Source of the DNA: JBMNOZ01 sp050943335
GTDB lineage: Bacteria > Bacillota > Desulfitobacteriia > Desulfitobacteriales > Syntrophobotulaceae
Direction of reading: 5' to 3'
NCBI GenBank assembly: GCA_050943335.1
Contig: JBMNOZ010000003.1
Coordinates: 1 to 64,000, forward strand
Length of the DNA stretch: 64,000 nt
Made by a program: the position numbers and the translations under genes. Within the stretch, counting starts at the first letter, position 1; the number at the start of each line of letters is the position of its first letter. Under the pieces are notes generated by a model. It was not told the DNA's origin and did not search any database. It saw only the letters and a program-made list of their open reading frames with translations. Positions 49,882-58,470 of the stretch are shown in pieces.

Positions 49882-51306
49882 ATGTCCAGTTTTCACAAAT
49901 TGGGACTTAGTAGTCCCCTAACCCAAGCTATCGCAGAGATGGGGTTTGAGGAAACAACACCCATCCAGAAACTTACGATTCCTCTCGCTTTGAAAAGCAG
50001 GGATGTTATCGGACAAGCCCAGACCGGGACCGGAAAGACCGCCGCTTTTGGAATCCCAATGATTGAACTCCTATCTGAGACCAGGGATCATATAAAAGGC
50101 TTGGTAATTACACCTACGCGGGAACTAGCTATTCAGGTAGCAGAAGAATTAAATAGGATCGGCAACTTTAAAGGGATCCGCTCCCTGCCGATTTACGGCG
50201 GCCAGGATATTAATAGACAGATCCGGGCCCTTAAAAATAAGCCGCACATCATTGTCGGCACTCCGGGGCGGCTGATGGATCACATGCGCAGAAAAACAAT
50301 TCGCCTCCAGGAAGTGCGTTTCGCAGTCCTTGATGAGGCGGATGAAATGTTAAGTATGGGATTTATAGAAGATATTGAGAATATCTTAAAGGATGTCCCC
50401 TCGGAAAGACAGACTTTATTATTTTCAGCAACCATGCCGAAACCCATTCTTGATCTTTCAAAACGGTTTATGAGAAATCCTGAATTGGTCAGGATTAAAA
50501 CCAAAGAAATGGTTGTTCCCCTTATCGAACAAAACTATATAGAGGTTCAGGAAAAGCATAAGTTCGATGTCCTCTGCCGTCTTTTAGACATTCATGCTCC
50601 TGATTTGGCGATCGTTTTCGGAAGAACAAAACGGCGGGTCGATGAATTATACGAAGCGTTAAACAAAAGAGGTTATTCCGCAGAGGGCATTCACGGTGAT
50701 TTAACCCAAGCCAGACGGGACGCGGTAATGAAACATTTTAAAGACGGCTTAACGGAAATTTTGGTTGCTACAGATGTAGCTGCCCGGGGACTGGATATCA
50801 GCGGGGTAACCCATGTTTATAATTTTGACATCCCCCAAGATCCTGAAAGCTATGTGCACCGGATCGGCAGAACCGGGCGCGCCGGTAAAACCGGTCAGGC
50901 CTTTACTTTAGTAACTCCCAGGGAAATCGGCCATCTCCGCTTAATCGAACAGGTAACCAAAAGGAAAATTACCCGGAAGCCTTCCCCCACTTTACACGAT
51001 GTTTTTGCCGGCCAGCAAAGAATTGCTATAGAGAGACTCTTAAATGCGCTGGAAGATAATGAATCTTTGAAATACCGGGAAATCGCCGGCGAGTTGCTCA
51101 CTGAACACGATTCCCTATCCCTGCTCTCTGCCGCCCTCCGGCTTTTGACTAAAGAGCCGAACACCGCACCCGTAACTCTGACTGCCGAGACTCCTCTTCC
51201 CGCAAGGAAACTGCACCGTAAACATTTTGACGGTTTTCGACCCACCAACCGTTATCGTCAACTAAACCGGCGGAAGCACTCTCGGCGAGGAGATAAAAAA
51301 AAATAA
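49882..51306 (+). CDS. DEAD-box ATP-dependent RNA helicase (CshA/DeaD-like)
   Basis: The 474-residue enzyme unwinds RNA. The F-x-x-x-G-L and Q motifs (TPIQKLTIP), Walker A AQTGTGKTAAFG, PTRELAIQ, the DEADEML box, SAT, and HRIGRTGRAGKTG are in order across 1-360. The C-terminal 110 residues end in a basic tail (RKHSRRGDKKK) for RNA binding. In Bacillota such helicases act with the degradosome and in cold adaptation. It lies 59 bases after the TerC gene. Confidence 0.95.
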   Translation: MSSFHKLGLSSPLTQAIAEMGFEETTPIQKLTIPLALKSRDVIGQAQTGTGKTAAFGIPMIELLSETRDHIKGLVITPTRELAIQVAEELNRIGNFKGIRSLPIYGGQDINRQIRALKNKPHIIVGTPGRLMDHMRRKTIRLQEVRFAVLDEADEMLSMGFIEDIENILKDVPSERQTLLFSATMPKPILDLSKRFMRNPELVRIKTKEMVVPLIEQNYIEVQEKHKFDVLCRLLDIHAPDLAIVFGRTKRRVDELYEALNKRGYSAEGIHGDLTQARRDAVMKHFKDGLTEILVATDVAARGLDISGVTHVYNFDIPQDPESYVHRIGRTGRAGKTGQAFTLVTPREIGHLRLIEQVTKRKITRKPSPTLHDVFAGQQRIAIERLLNALEDNESLKYREIAGELLTEHDSLSLLSAALRLLTKEPNTAPVTLTAETPLPARKLHRKHFDGFRPTNRYRQLNRRKHSRRGDKKK

Positions 51307-51343
51307 ACAGTATTCCTTACTGTCATTTGGAAAATCTTATGTA

Positions 51344-51371
51344 TTGTCAAAACCGCTCTAAATGCTATAAT
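51344..51371 (+). promoter_or_regulatory. Promoter of the 6S-like RNA
   Basis: TTGTCA (51344-51349) and TATAAT (51366-51371) are separated by 16 bases. The transcript would begin near 51378. Confidence 0.85.
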
Positions 51372-51377
51372 GTACGT

Positions 51378-51549
51378 GACTGCTCCGGCAGGTAGGGACT
51401 TCTAAGTTTTGATCCTATATTGAATTCGGGAGCTGAGTACTGGTTTAGTACGGCAGGCCTTAATTGGAAGTCGGAAAGATCAGTTTAGGCGCCCACCTTG
51501 CACGAGCAGGGTCATGAAACTTGAAGACTTACGGCCGGGTGGTGTCCTT
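51378..51549 (+). ncRNA. ssrS: Probable 6S RNA
   Basis: A strong promoter, about 170 bases without a reading frame, and a terminator make an independent RNA gene. CCGGC near 51386 pairs with GCCGG near 51532, and CTTC-AAGTTT near 51400 pairs with AAACTT-GAAG near 51515, giving one long interrupted duplex with a wide centre as in 6S RNA. GCGCCCACCTTG followed by AGCAGGGTC matches the CACCTTG...GGGTTC part known from 6S RNAs. 6S binds σA holoenzyme as a promoter mimic. Assignment is by structure and memory. Confidence 0.65.
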
Positions 51550-51606
51550 AAGATATGGGGCTTTACCTATTGATAATCTTTATAAGTGGGTAAAGCTCCA
51601 TATCTT
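51550..51606. terminator. Bidirectional terminator between 6S-like RNA and modC
   Basis: AAGATATGGGGCTTTACC (51550-51567) and GGTAAAGCTCCATATCTT (51589-51606) pair over 18 bases with one G-U. It ends the RNA on the plus strand and reaches the modC stop codon on the minus strand. Confidence 0.9.
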
Positions 51607-52250
51607 TATTTTAAACGAGTTAGTTTCCCCTGTTCAATTCTGATTATTTGGTCCCCTAAAATTTCCGCTTCGGTTAAATCATGGGTGACAAGGACAATGG
51701 GGATTTGCCATTGTTTATGAATGTTTCTCAATTCCCGCTGCAATTCTCTTCTCGTTTCCTGATCGAGAGCAGATAAGGGCTCATCGAGCAACATAATCTC
51801 CGGTTCAATCATCAACGCTCTAGCCAAAGCTACCCGTTGTTTCTCTCCCCCGGAAATCTCCTGGGGGTAGCGATCTTGCAGATGAAAAATTCCTAACATT
51901 TTTAAAATCTCTTCGGCCTTTTGCTTTTTAAGGGCTCTTTTTTTTCCACTCACGCCGTAGAGGGTATTTTTTTTAACTGTCATATGAGGAAAAAGGGCGT
52001 ATTCCTGGAAGACATATCCGACCCTTCTTTCCCTGGAAGGGAGATTTATTCTTTCCTGAGAGGAGAATACCATTCGTTCATTGATGTTTATTTTTCCCTC
52101 CCCGGGTGTTTTAAGGCCGGCTAAACATTTTAAGGTCGTGGTTTTTCCCGAGCCCGAAGGACCTACTAAGACCATTATTTCCCCGGCGACTTCCAAATCC
52201 GCTTCTAATTCAAAATGCCGCAACCGAATCTTAAAATTGGCTTTGAGCAT
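51606..52250 (-). CDS. modC: Molybdate ABC transporter ATPase
   Basis: The 214-residue ATPase has Walker A GPSGSGKTTTLK, signature ISGGEKQRVALARAL, Walker B MLLDEPLSALD and the H-loop VTHDLTEAE. At 214 residues it lacks the C-terminal TOBE/Mop domain of classical ModC, so feedback by molybdate on the ATPase is unlikely. It is two bases after modB and completes modABC. Tungstate specificity cannot be excluded. Confidence 0.9.
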   Translation of the reverse strand: MLKANFKIRLRHFELEADLEVAGEIMVLVGPSGSGKTTTLKCLAGLKTPGEGKININERMVFSSQERINLPSRERRVGYVFQEYALFPHMTVKKNTLYGVSGKKRALKKQKAEEILKMLGIFHLQDRYPQEISGGEKQRVALARALMIEPEIMLLDEPLSALDQETRRELQRELRNIHKQWQIPIVLVTHDLTEAEILGDQIIRIEQGKLTRLK

Positions 52251-52252
52251 AG

Positions 52253-52945
52253 CTATTCCTTTCCTTCCTCAAAGGTTTTTCCCTTTTCCTGTTTCCGGGT
52301 CCAACGATTTAAGCCGAAAACAACAAGAAAACTGAAAACAGTCATAATTATCACCAAGATCATCGCCGTGTTAAAATCACCAGCTTCATTAGCCATATAA
52401 ATAGCAAGGGGCATGGTCTGGGTCCGGCCGGGGATATTGCCGGCGATCATTAAAGTCGCGCCAAATTCCCCCAAAGAACGGGCAAAGGAGAGAATAAAAC
52501 CAGAGATAATACCTGGCCCGGATAAGGGAAGAGTGATGGTGAAAAAAACTCGCAGTTCGCCGGCGCCCAGGGTGCGGGCCGCTTGTTCCAGCAAGGGGTC
52601 AACTCCTTCAACCGCCGCTTTTGTAGATTGATACATAAGCGGGAAAGACACTACTGCGGCCGCAATTACAGCCCCTGCAAGATTAAAAACCACGCTGACC
52701 TGGAAGACATTGGCGAGGAACTGCCCTAGGGGACCATTTTTACCGAAGAGCCAGAGCAGAAGAAATCCCACTACTGAGGGGGGCAGAACCAAGGGCAAGG
52801 TAAATAAGGATTCCAACAAGTCTTTCCCAGGAAAACTTTTTCTAGCCATCAACCCAGCGAGAGGAATCCCCGTTAAAACTACGATTGTTACTGCTGCGGT
52901 AGCGACTTTTAGGGATAAAATAATTGGTGTATAGTCAAAACCCAT
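52253..52945 (-). CDS. modB: Molybdate ABC transporter permease
   Basis: The 230-residue permease has about five or six membrane helices and the binding-protein-dependent transport loop EQAARTLGAGELRVFFTITLP, contacting the ATPase. LPPSVVGFLLLW and LARSLGEFGATLMIAGN are characteristic of ModB. It lies between modA and modC with short gaps. The ATG follows AGGAG. Confidence 0.93.
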   Translation of the reverse strand: MGFDYTPIILSLKVATAAVTIVVLTGIPLAGLMARKSFPGKDLLESLFTLPLVLPPSVVGFLLLWLFGKNGPLGQFLANVFQVSVVFNLAGAVIAAAVVSFPLMYQSTKAAVEGVDPLLEQAARTLGAGELRVFFTITLPLSGPGIISGFILSFARSLGEFGATLMIAGNIPGRTQTMPLAIYMANEAGDFNTAMILVIIMTVFSFLVVFGLNRWTRKQEKGKTFEEGKE

Positions 52946-52962
52946 CGCTTATCTCCTGTTTA

Positions 52963-53775
52963 CTACTGGACTTTAAACCCATATTTGGCAAAAACCGCTT
53001 TGGCTTCTTCCCCGCCAAGATAATTTAAGAAGTCCTGAGCCTCTGCTGGATTTGCAGACGAAGCTAACACCGCGGCTGGGTAAACAATAGGAGAATGACT
53101 GTCAGCGGGAGCGCTAACTACAATTCTAGCCTTCTCCGAATCTTGGACATCGGATTTATAAAGTATTCCGGCCTCTACATTTTCACTTTCCACATAAGTA
53201 AGGATTTGGGTGACATCCTTTGCAAAGATAATCTTATCTTCCAAACTAGACCATAAATTCATGCTTTTTAAGGCCTCTTGGGCGTATTTTCCTACCGGGG
53301 TACTTTCCGGGGTTCCAATGCTTATTCTGGATAGTTTTTTCAAGTCCTCAAAGCTTTTAAGATCCTGATTGTTTTTATGAGTAATGAGAACTAACTCATT
53401 AGCCAAGAGATCGATCCGCGTCCCTTCGGCAAGGAGGCCCTTCTTTTCTAGGGCATCCATCTGGGATTTTCCAGCGGAGAGAAAAATATCAGCGGGGGCT
53501 CCCTGTTCGATCTGCTGCTGTAATGAGCCTGAAGAAGCGAAATTATAGGTCAGAATTAGGCCCTCGTTTTCCTTTTCGTATAGAGCCTTAATTTCTGTGA
53601 GCGCGCCTTTCAAACTTGCCGCTGCGGAGACGATTAATTCTTTTTCTTCAGTTCCGCTTTCCGAACCGGATTCTCCGGCTGCTGAACCGCATCCGGTCAG
53701 CACCAAACCGGCAGCCGATAAAAAAAGCAAAACTAAAACCAAAGATTTTAAAATGCTCCGCTTATGCTTTTCCAT
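52963..53775 (-). CDS. modA: Molybdate-binding lipoprotein
   Basis: From ATG 53775 the product has 270 residues, a signal peptide and the lipobox LVLTGCG with Cys29. The periplasmic-binding fold shows ELIVSAAASLKGALTEI, NFASSGSLQQQIEQGAPADIF and GTPESTPVGKYAQEAL, the oxyanion-binding serines of ModA. It delivers molybdate (or tungstate) to ModBC. A frame start at 53826 exists without a ribosome site. It is divergent from the HTH/PBP-like regulator. Confidence 0.93.
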   Translation of the reverse strand: MEKHKRSILKSLVLVLLFLSAAGLVLTGCGSAAGESGSESGTEEKELIVSAAASLKGALTEIKALYEKENEGLILTYNFASSGSLQQQIEQGAPADIFLSAGKSQMDALEKKGLLAEGTRIDLLANELVLITHKNNQDLKSFEDLKKLSRISIGTPESTPVGKYAQEALKSMNLWSSLEDKIIFAKDVTQILTYVESENVEAGILYKSDVQDSEKARIVVSAPADSHSPIVYPAAVLASSANPAEAQDFLNYLGGEEAKAVFAKYGFKVQ

Positions 53776-53989
53776 TTTTCCATCCCCAACTTTCATAGCT
53801 TTTTTTGGGGCTGTTAAGATGAACATTCTAACAAAAACTAAAATAAAACAACTACAGCCCTGAGATCATTATATTCCAACCGGCTACAACAATCAATACC
53901 AATCTAAACCACATTGACAAATAGATATGATTTTCTTCTAGTTGGTTCTTGTTAGTTGGTGTTCCTTTGAGTGTTTCCTCCTTCTATGG

Positions 53990-54013
53990 TATAATAAGCT
54001 CAGACTTATTATA
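53990..54013 (+). promoter_or_regulatory. Perfect inverted repeat over the regulator promoter
   Basis: TATAATAAG (53990-53998) and CTTATTATA (54005-54013) are perfect arms with a six-base spacer. The left arm is also the -10 box (TATAAT), with TTTGAG 18 bases upstream. It is a good candidate operator for autoregulation by the downstream protein, and possibly for modA. Confidence 0.6.
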
Positions 54014-54027
54014 ATGAGGTGATGTAC

Positions 54028-54975
54028 TTGCCCGGTAACACAAGTTATACACCGGATGAAGTCGCTCAACTTTTAAAAATCTCCAGATATACGGTTTATG
54101 AGCTTATAAAGCGGGGGGAATTGGCGGCCTACCGGGTAGGAAGGAATATGCGAATTGAGAAAGCAGATATAGAATCCTATAAACAGAGGAGTAAGACACG
54201 GCCTTCCCCTGCCACTAAAACCCAGACCGTTACGGAAAAATCGTCTCTGAGCGCTCCCTCTGTAGATTTAGCAGAAACCAACTTAATTATTTGTGGTCAA
54301 GATATAGTTTTAGATATTCTCACCCGTCACCTGAACAAGCTTTTCCCTACTATAAAATTCTTACGCAATTATATCGGTAGTATTGATGGGTTAACTGCCC
54401 TTTATAAAGGGCAAGCCAATGTGGTCGCTATTCATCTCTGGGACAGTGATGCCGACGATTATAATTTGCCCTATGTACGCCGCCTAATGCCCGGCCACCA
54501 GGCTATCGTTATTAATTTGGTTTATCGTCAGGAAGGTTTTTATGTTGCCCAAGGTAACCCTAAAAACATAACTACCTGGAAGGATCTGACCCGCCCAGAT
54601 GTGCGCTTTATTAATCGGGAAAGGGGTTCTGGAGCTAGAGTCCTTCTCGACGAAAAGTTGCGCCTAGAAAGTATCCCCCACCATTTGATTACGGGTTATT
54701 ACGAGGAAGAGTTAAGCCATATGGCTGTTGCCAGCAAGGTGGCCCGAGGAGAAGCCGATGTCGGCCTGGGAATAGAAAAAGCCGCTCAGCAAGTTGCAAA
54801 TCTGGACTTTATTCCTTTGCAAAAGGAAAAATATGATCTGGTTATCCGGCAGGAGGACTTAGCGCAGCCTCATTTTAAAGCTTTGTTACAGATACTTCGT
54901 TCTCCGGCCTACCGTAAGGAAGTAGAGGGATTGGGAGGGTATGATATCTCCCAAATGGGGGAAATAATAGAATAG
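54028..54975 (+). CDS. HTH plus periplasmic-binding-like regulator (molybdate-linked)
   Basis: I start at TTG 54028, which has GAGGTGA at the right distance; GTG 54019 and ATG 54022 are too near it. The 315-residue product has an excisionase-type helix-turn-helix (YTPDEVAQLLKISRYTVYE, YRVGRNMRIEKADIE) at 1-55. After a polar linker there is a cytoplasmic binding-protein-like domain (COG1910, 90-300) with FINRERGSGARVLLDE and ARGEADVGLGIEKAA. This design is a one-component sensor of a molybdate-type ligand, replacing ModE. It is divergent from modA, which supports that role. Confidence 0.85.
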   Translation: MPGNTSYTPDEVAQLLKISRYTVYELIKRGELAAYRVGRNMRIEKADIESYKQRSKTRPSPATKTQTVTEKSSLSAPSVDLAETNLIICGQDIVLDILTRHLNKLFPTIKFLRNYIGSIDGLTALYKGQANVVAIHLWDSDADDYNLPYVRRLMPGHQAIVINLVYRQEGFYVAQGNPKNITTWKDLTRPDVRFINRERGSGARVLLDEKLRLESIPHHLITGYYEEELSHMAVASKVARGEADVGLGIEKAAQQVANLDFIPLQKEKYDLVIRQEDLAQPHFKALLQILRSPAYRKEVEGLGGYDISQMGEIIE

Positions 54976-55031
54976 AGTAAACAAAATTAGGGGCCGATAA
55001 TTTAACCGGCCTCTAAATATTTTTAGCATTA

Positions 55032-56030
55032 CTATCCTAGTGTTTTCAAAAGGGGGTAGATCTCTTTGGCGCTTTCCCTATCAACCCAAGCCATGGACCA
55101 ACAGCCCACCCCCCTTAAATTATACTTAGAAACTAAATTCAATTTGGCTCTTAAGCTTAAAGGGTCATCGAAATAAGCAATCTGCTCCCTTCCAGAGTTA
55201 TCAAAATAGGTAAAGGTCGGCACTCCTACCGGGTCCGTACCGGATCTTTCCCTTCTAACGGGAACAGAGTGACGGGCAGCGATCTCCCGGGCTCCGCTTA
55301 AACTGCAGGCTTTGGATTTCCAAGTTCGCCCGGAAGAGTTCCAAATCCTCCCGTAATAAGGAATCCCCAGAAGGATCTTTGTAGAAGGGATCTTAGTCCC
55401 GGCATAAGCCGCCACTTTAGCCACCCAATCTAAAGGAGCAATGGGCCCCGGAGGAGAGGTGGCATAGTGGAAATCATAGGCCATAATCTGAAGATAATCG
55501 ACATAGGAAGCGAGCCGGGCATAATCATACTGTTTGGACCAAGGTTCGGCCTGCTCGGAAGTTCTAGGCATCACAGCCATGGCCACAAGCTTACCCTCCG
55601 CCCTAATTAAGGTGGATAATTCTTTCATCAAGGCGTTTAAGCCGGGCCCGGTGTCATTTGTTAACCCTTCCAAATCCACCAGGAAGCCGTCGGAGTTGGT
55701 TTCTCTTAGTATTTTTAAAGCACTTTTAATAAAATTACGCCGCTTAAAGGGATCATAGAGCATGTGATCAGCGATCTGACCACTGCCGAGAACCAGGGGC
55801 ATAACAAGAGCTTTTTTGCTCTGCCCTAAAGAGACCAGGTATGTGGGAATGCTCCAGTCCCTAAAACAATAACCAAAGCTCCCGTCCCTTTGAAGGGGAC
55901 CACAAAAGTTGGGGACCAAGATTTGAATATAATCGGTAAAGGGTTCCGGGACATAACCTAAGTACCGTTCGTAATTGTTTCTATTCCCGTAACCGTCCCA
56001 GAAATGTAAAGACAGAATAATAATAGTCAC
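55032..56030 (-). CDS. Unexported GH18 glycosidase (spore-type)
   Basis: The 332-residue protein is one GH18 domain with the catalytic DGFLVDLE (Asp114-Glu121), YLQIMAYDFHY and GIPYYGRIW. It is the closest relative in this window of the GH18 half of the 675-residue protein at 5260 (WDGY, DYIQILVPNF and LGQSKKA match throughout). It lacks signal peptide, CWB2 and LysM modules, as expected of an enzyme deposited in the spore by the mother cell. The start is uncertain: GTG 56030 overlaps the AAGGAAGG site; an ATT codon six or nine bases on would be better spaced but rare. Confidence 0.85.
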   Translation of the reverse strand: MTIIILSLHFWDGYGNRNNYERYLGYVPEPFTDYIQILVPNFCGPLQRDGSFGYCFRDWSIPTYLVSLGQSKKALVMPLVLGSGQIADHMLYDPFKRRNFIKSALKILRETNSDGFLVDLEGLTNDTGPGLNALMKELSTLIRAEGKLVAMAVMPRTSEQAEPWSKQYDYARLASYVDYLQIMAYDFHYATSPPGPIAPLDWVAKVAAYAGTKIPSTKILLGIPYYGRIWNSSGRTWKSKACSLSGAREIAARHSVPVRRERSGTDPVGVPTFTYFDNSGREQIAYFDDPLSLRAKLNLVSKYNLRGVGCWSMAWVDRESAKEIYPLLKTLG

Positions 56031-56202
56031 CTTCCTTAAAAAACTATTTCTACCATAACTATTCGAGATTTCCCTTGCTTGTGAGGTCTAGGCGGGAGAA
56101 TACTCCTTTAAATGCTTTTGAAGATCGGAATATTAAGGTAAACTAGTAAGGAAATATTATTTCTGTTATTTCTAAAAAACTATTAGAAAAGGAGAATTTG
56201 CC

Positions 56203-57384
56203 TTGTTTTCAGAAAAGATTGTCAAAAATCTGGAGAGATCCTCCTGGATAAGGGCTATGTTTGAGGAAGGCGAAAAGCTGGCTTTAACTTACGGCCCCGA
56301 AAACGTGTATGATTTTAGTCTGGGAAACCCTTTTGCCGAACCCCCAGAAGAAGTTCTCAATTCTCTAAAGAAATACGTTTCCGGCGAGATTAAAGGAATT
56401 CACAGGTATATGAGTAATGCCGGATATCCTGAGGTTAGAGAAAAGATAGCAAAAGATCTGGAAAAGAAAAGTAAAGTAAGCATGAAGGCGGAAAATATAA
56501 TTATGACTGTCGGGGCTGCCGGAGGGTTGAATGTAGTCCTTAAAGCTCTTCTTAACCCCGGAGAAGAAGTAATTGTATTAGCTCCTTATTTTGTGGAATA
56601 TGATTTTTATATCGATAATCACGGGGGAAAGCCTGTTATCGTGCCTCCGGATACCGCCACTTTTGAACCCGATCTTGAGGCTTTAGAGCAAGCGGTCACG
56701 GCAAAAACAAAAGCCCTGATCATTAACTCCCCTAACAACCCTACCGGAATAATCTATAGAGAAAAAACGCTTCAGCTTATCAGAGACATCCTTCAGGAAA
56801 AGGAAAAAGAATTTGAGTCCAATATTTATATTATCGCCGATCAACCCTATGCAGAAATTGTTTATGACCAACATCAATTACCAAACATTCTGGACATTTT
56901 CGACAATGCTATTATCGTTAATTCCTTCAGTAAATCTTTAGGATTAGCAGGGGAAAGGATCGGTTATGTGGCGGCCAGCAGTAGAATCAAAGATGTTTCC
57001 TTACTCGCAAACGCCCTCAGTTTTTGCAATCGAACTCTAGGGTTTGTTAATGCCCCAGGGCTATTCCAAAAGGTTGTTGCCGAAGCCTTGGATGCTAAGG
57101 TCGATATTAAGGATTATCAGGAGAAGAGAGATTTTCTTTGGAAGAACCTTACCCGGCTGGGTTTTGAATGTCTAAAACCTCAGGGGGCTTTTTACCTTTT
57201 TCCCAAAGCTTTGCTGGAAGACGATATCGCTTTTGTTAAAAGAGCTTTGCAATATAATCTTCTCTTGGTTCCGGGAAGCGGTTTTGGCTGTCCAGGTTAT
57301 TTTAGGATGTCATATTGCATAGACATGGATATCATTATAAATTCGATACCGGCTTTTGAAAAATTGGTTAAGGAGTTTAAATAA
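56203..57384 (+). CDS. Class I/II PLP aminotransferase
   Basis: A fold-type I aminotransferase of 393 residues. The PLP lysine is Lys244 in NSFSKSLGLAGERIGY; INSPNNPTG and IADQPYAEIVYD are cofactor contacts. It belongs to the aspartate-aminotransferase-like group; the amino donor is not clear. The TTG start follows AAAAGGAG. It is 24 bases before psd, so both are probably one operon, but I know no pathway that joins them. Confidence 0.88.
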   Translation: MFSEKIVKNLERSSWIRAMFEEGEKLALTYGPENVYDFSLGNPFAEPPEEVLNSLKKYVSGEIKGIHRYMSNAGYPEVREKIAKDLEKKSKVSMKAENIIMTVGAAGGLNVVLKALLNPGEEVIVLAPYFVEYDFYIDNHGGKPVIVPPDTATFEPDLEALEQAVTAKTKALIINSPNNPTGIIYREKTLQLIRDILQEKEKEFESNIYIIADQPYAEIVYDQHQLPNILDIFDNAIIVNSFSKSLGLAGERIGYVAASSRIKDVSLLANALSFCNRTLGFVNAPGLFQKVVAEALDAKVDIKDYQEKRDFLWKNLTRLGFECLKPQGAFYLFPKALLEDDIAFVKRALQYNLLLVPGSGFGCPGYFRMSYCIDMDIIINSIPAFEKLVKEFK

Positions 57385-57408
57385 ATTTTAAAGGCGGGTG
57401 GTAAGCAA

Positions 57409-58302
57409 ATGGCAATTTTCTTTATTGACAGGGAAACAGGCCACAAGCAGGAAGAAAAGGTGGCCGGAGACGATTACCTCTCCTGGCTCTACCAAACAAA
57501 GAGTGGTTCTTTCTTTCTCCAAACTCTGATCAAAAGAAAACTAGTTTCTTACCTTTATGGAAAAATGCAGGACACAAGCCTCAGCAAGACAAAAATCAAG
57601 CGCTTTATTGCTGAAAATAAGATCGATATGACTGAAGCACTTGTAGAAGATCCGTCAGCCTACCGAACTTTTAATGATTTTTTCACCCGCCAGCTTAAAC
57701 CAGAAGCTCGCCCCATAATAAGAGAAAACCATGTTTTTATCTCTCCTGCTGACGGCCGGATCCTAGCCTGGGAAAATATTGTATCTGAGAAACCCTTGCC
57801 CATTAAGGGACGCTACTGCGGTTTGGCCGAACTATTACAGAATAGAAAGTTAGCTCGCGAATATATGGGCGGCACTTGCCTAATAATTCGCTTAACCCCT
57901 GCGGATTGCCATCGTTTCTACTTTCCCGACCAAGGAACCCCCTCCTACCCGATAAAAATTAAAGGGGCATACTACTCTGTCAATCCTAAAGCTCTGTCGA
58001 AAATCCCTAATCTTTACAGCCAAAATAAAAGGGAGCTGACAATTTTTTACTCCCAGAATTTTGGCAAGCTATTGATGGTTGAAGTAGGAGCCACCTTCAT
58101 TGGTTCTATAGTACAAACTTATCGCCCGGAAAAACCTGTTTTGAAAGGTTCGGAAAAGGGCTATTTTAAGTTCGGCGGCTCGACGATTATTCTTATTTTA
58201 AAAAACAATAAAATGAAAGTCGATGAAGATCTGCTGATAAATACCTCCCGAGGTCTGGAAACCAAAATTAAAATCGGGGAACAAATCGGCCAGAAGGTTT
58301 AA
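57409..58302 (+). CDS. psd: Phosphatidylserine decarboxylase
   Basis: This 297-residue membrane-associated enzyme makes phosphatidylethanolamine. YRTFNDFFTRQLKPEARPI and ISPADGRIL are family motifs, and the proenzyme cleaves at GGSTI (Gly257-Ser258) to make the pyruvoyl group. The form is the longer, type II-like one. No pssA is adjacent. The ribosome site is GGCGGGTGG. PE synthesis fits a spore-former of this group. Confidence 0.94.
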   Translation: MAIFFIDRETGHKQEEKVAGDDYLSWLYQTKSGSFFLQTLIKRKLVSYLYGKMQDTSLSKTKIKRFIAENKIDMTEALVEDPSAYRTFNDFFTRQLKPEARPIIRENHVFISPADGRILAWENIVSEKPLPIKGRYCGLAELLQNRKLAREYMGGTCLIIRLTPADCHRFYFPDQGTPSYPIKIKGAYYSVNPKALSKIPNLYSQNKRELTIFYSQNFGKLLMVEVGATFIGSIVQTYRPEKPVLKGSEKGYFKFGGSTIILILKNNKMKVDEDLLINTSRGLETKIKIGEQIGQKV

Positions 58303-58328
58303 GCTTATTTTAAGAAAATTTAGATTTG

Positions 58329-58438
58329 GCGAAACAAAGTTGTTTCGCAGAAGGGCAGACCTCTCTGTTCAACCCTTCCAAACCCTCCGGAAATCATGAC
58401 CCAGACGTGCCTAGAGTATTTAATAGGGTCTTTTTTTT
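58329..58438 (+). promoter_or_regulatory. Structured leader ending in a terminator before the ger operon
   Basis: Between psd and the GerA gene lie GCGAAACAA/TTGTTTCGC (58329-58348), AAGGG/CCCTT (58351-58377) and GACCC/GGGTC (58398-58430) followed by eight T. The last is a short intrinsic terminator. It may simply end psd, or be part of an attenuator that controls the germination genes 32 bases downstream. No known riboswitch class was recognised. Confidence 0.5.
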
Positions 58439-58470
58439 GGATAAAATTATAAAAAAAGGTAATTTTAATA

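Noticed and set aside
51520..51550. T-box antiterminator (GGGTGGTGTCC)
   Set aside because: It departs from GGGTGGNACCGCG, and the RNA has its own terminator with no downstream gene on that strand.
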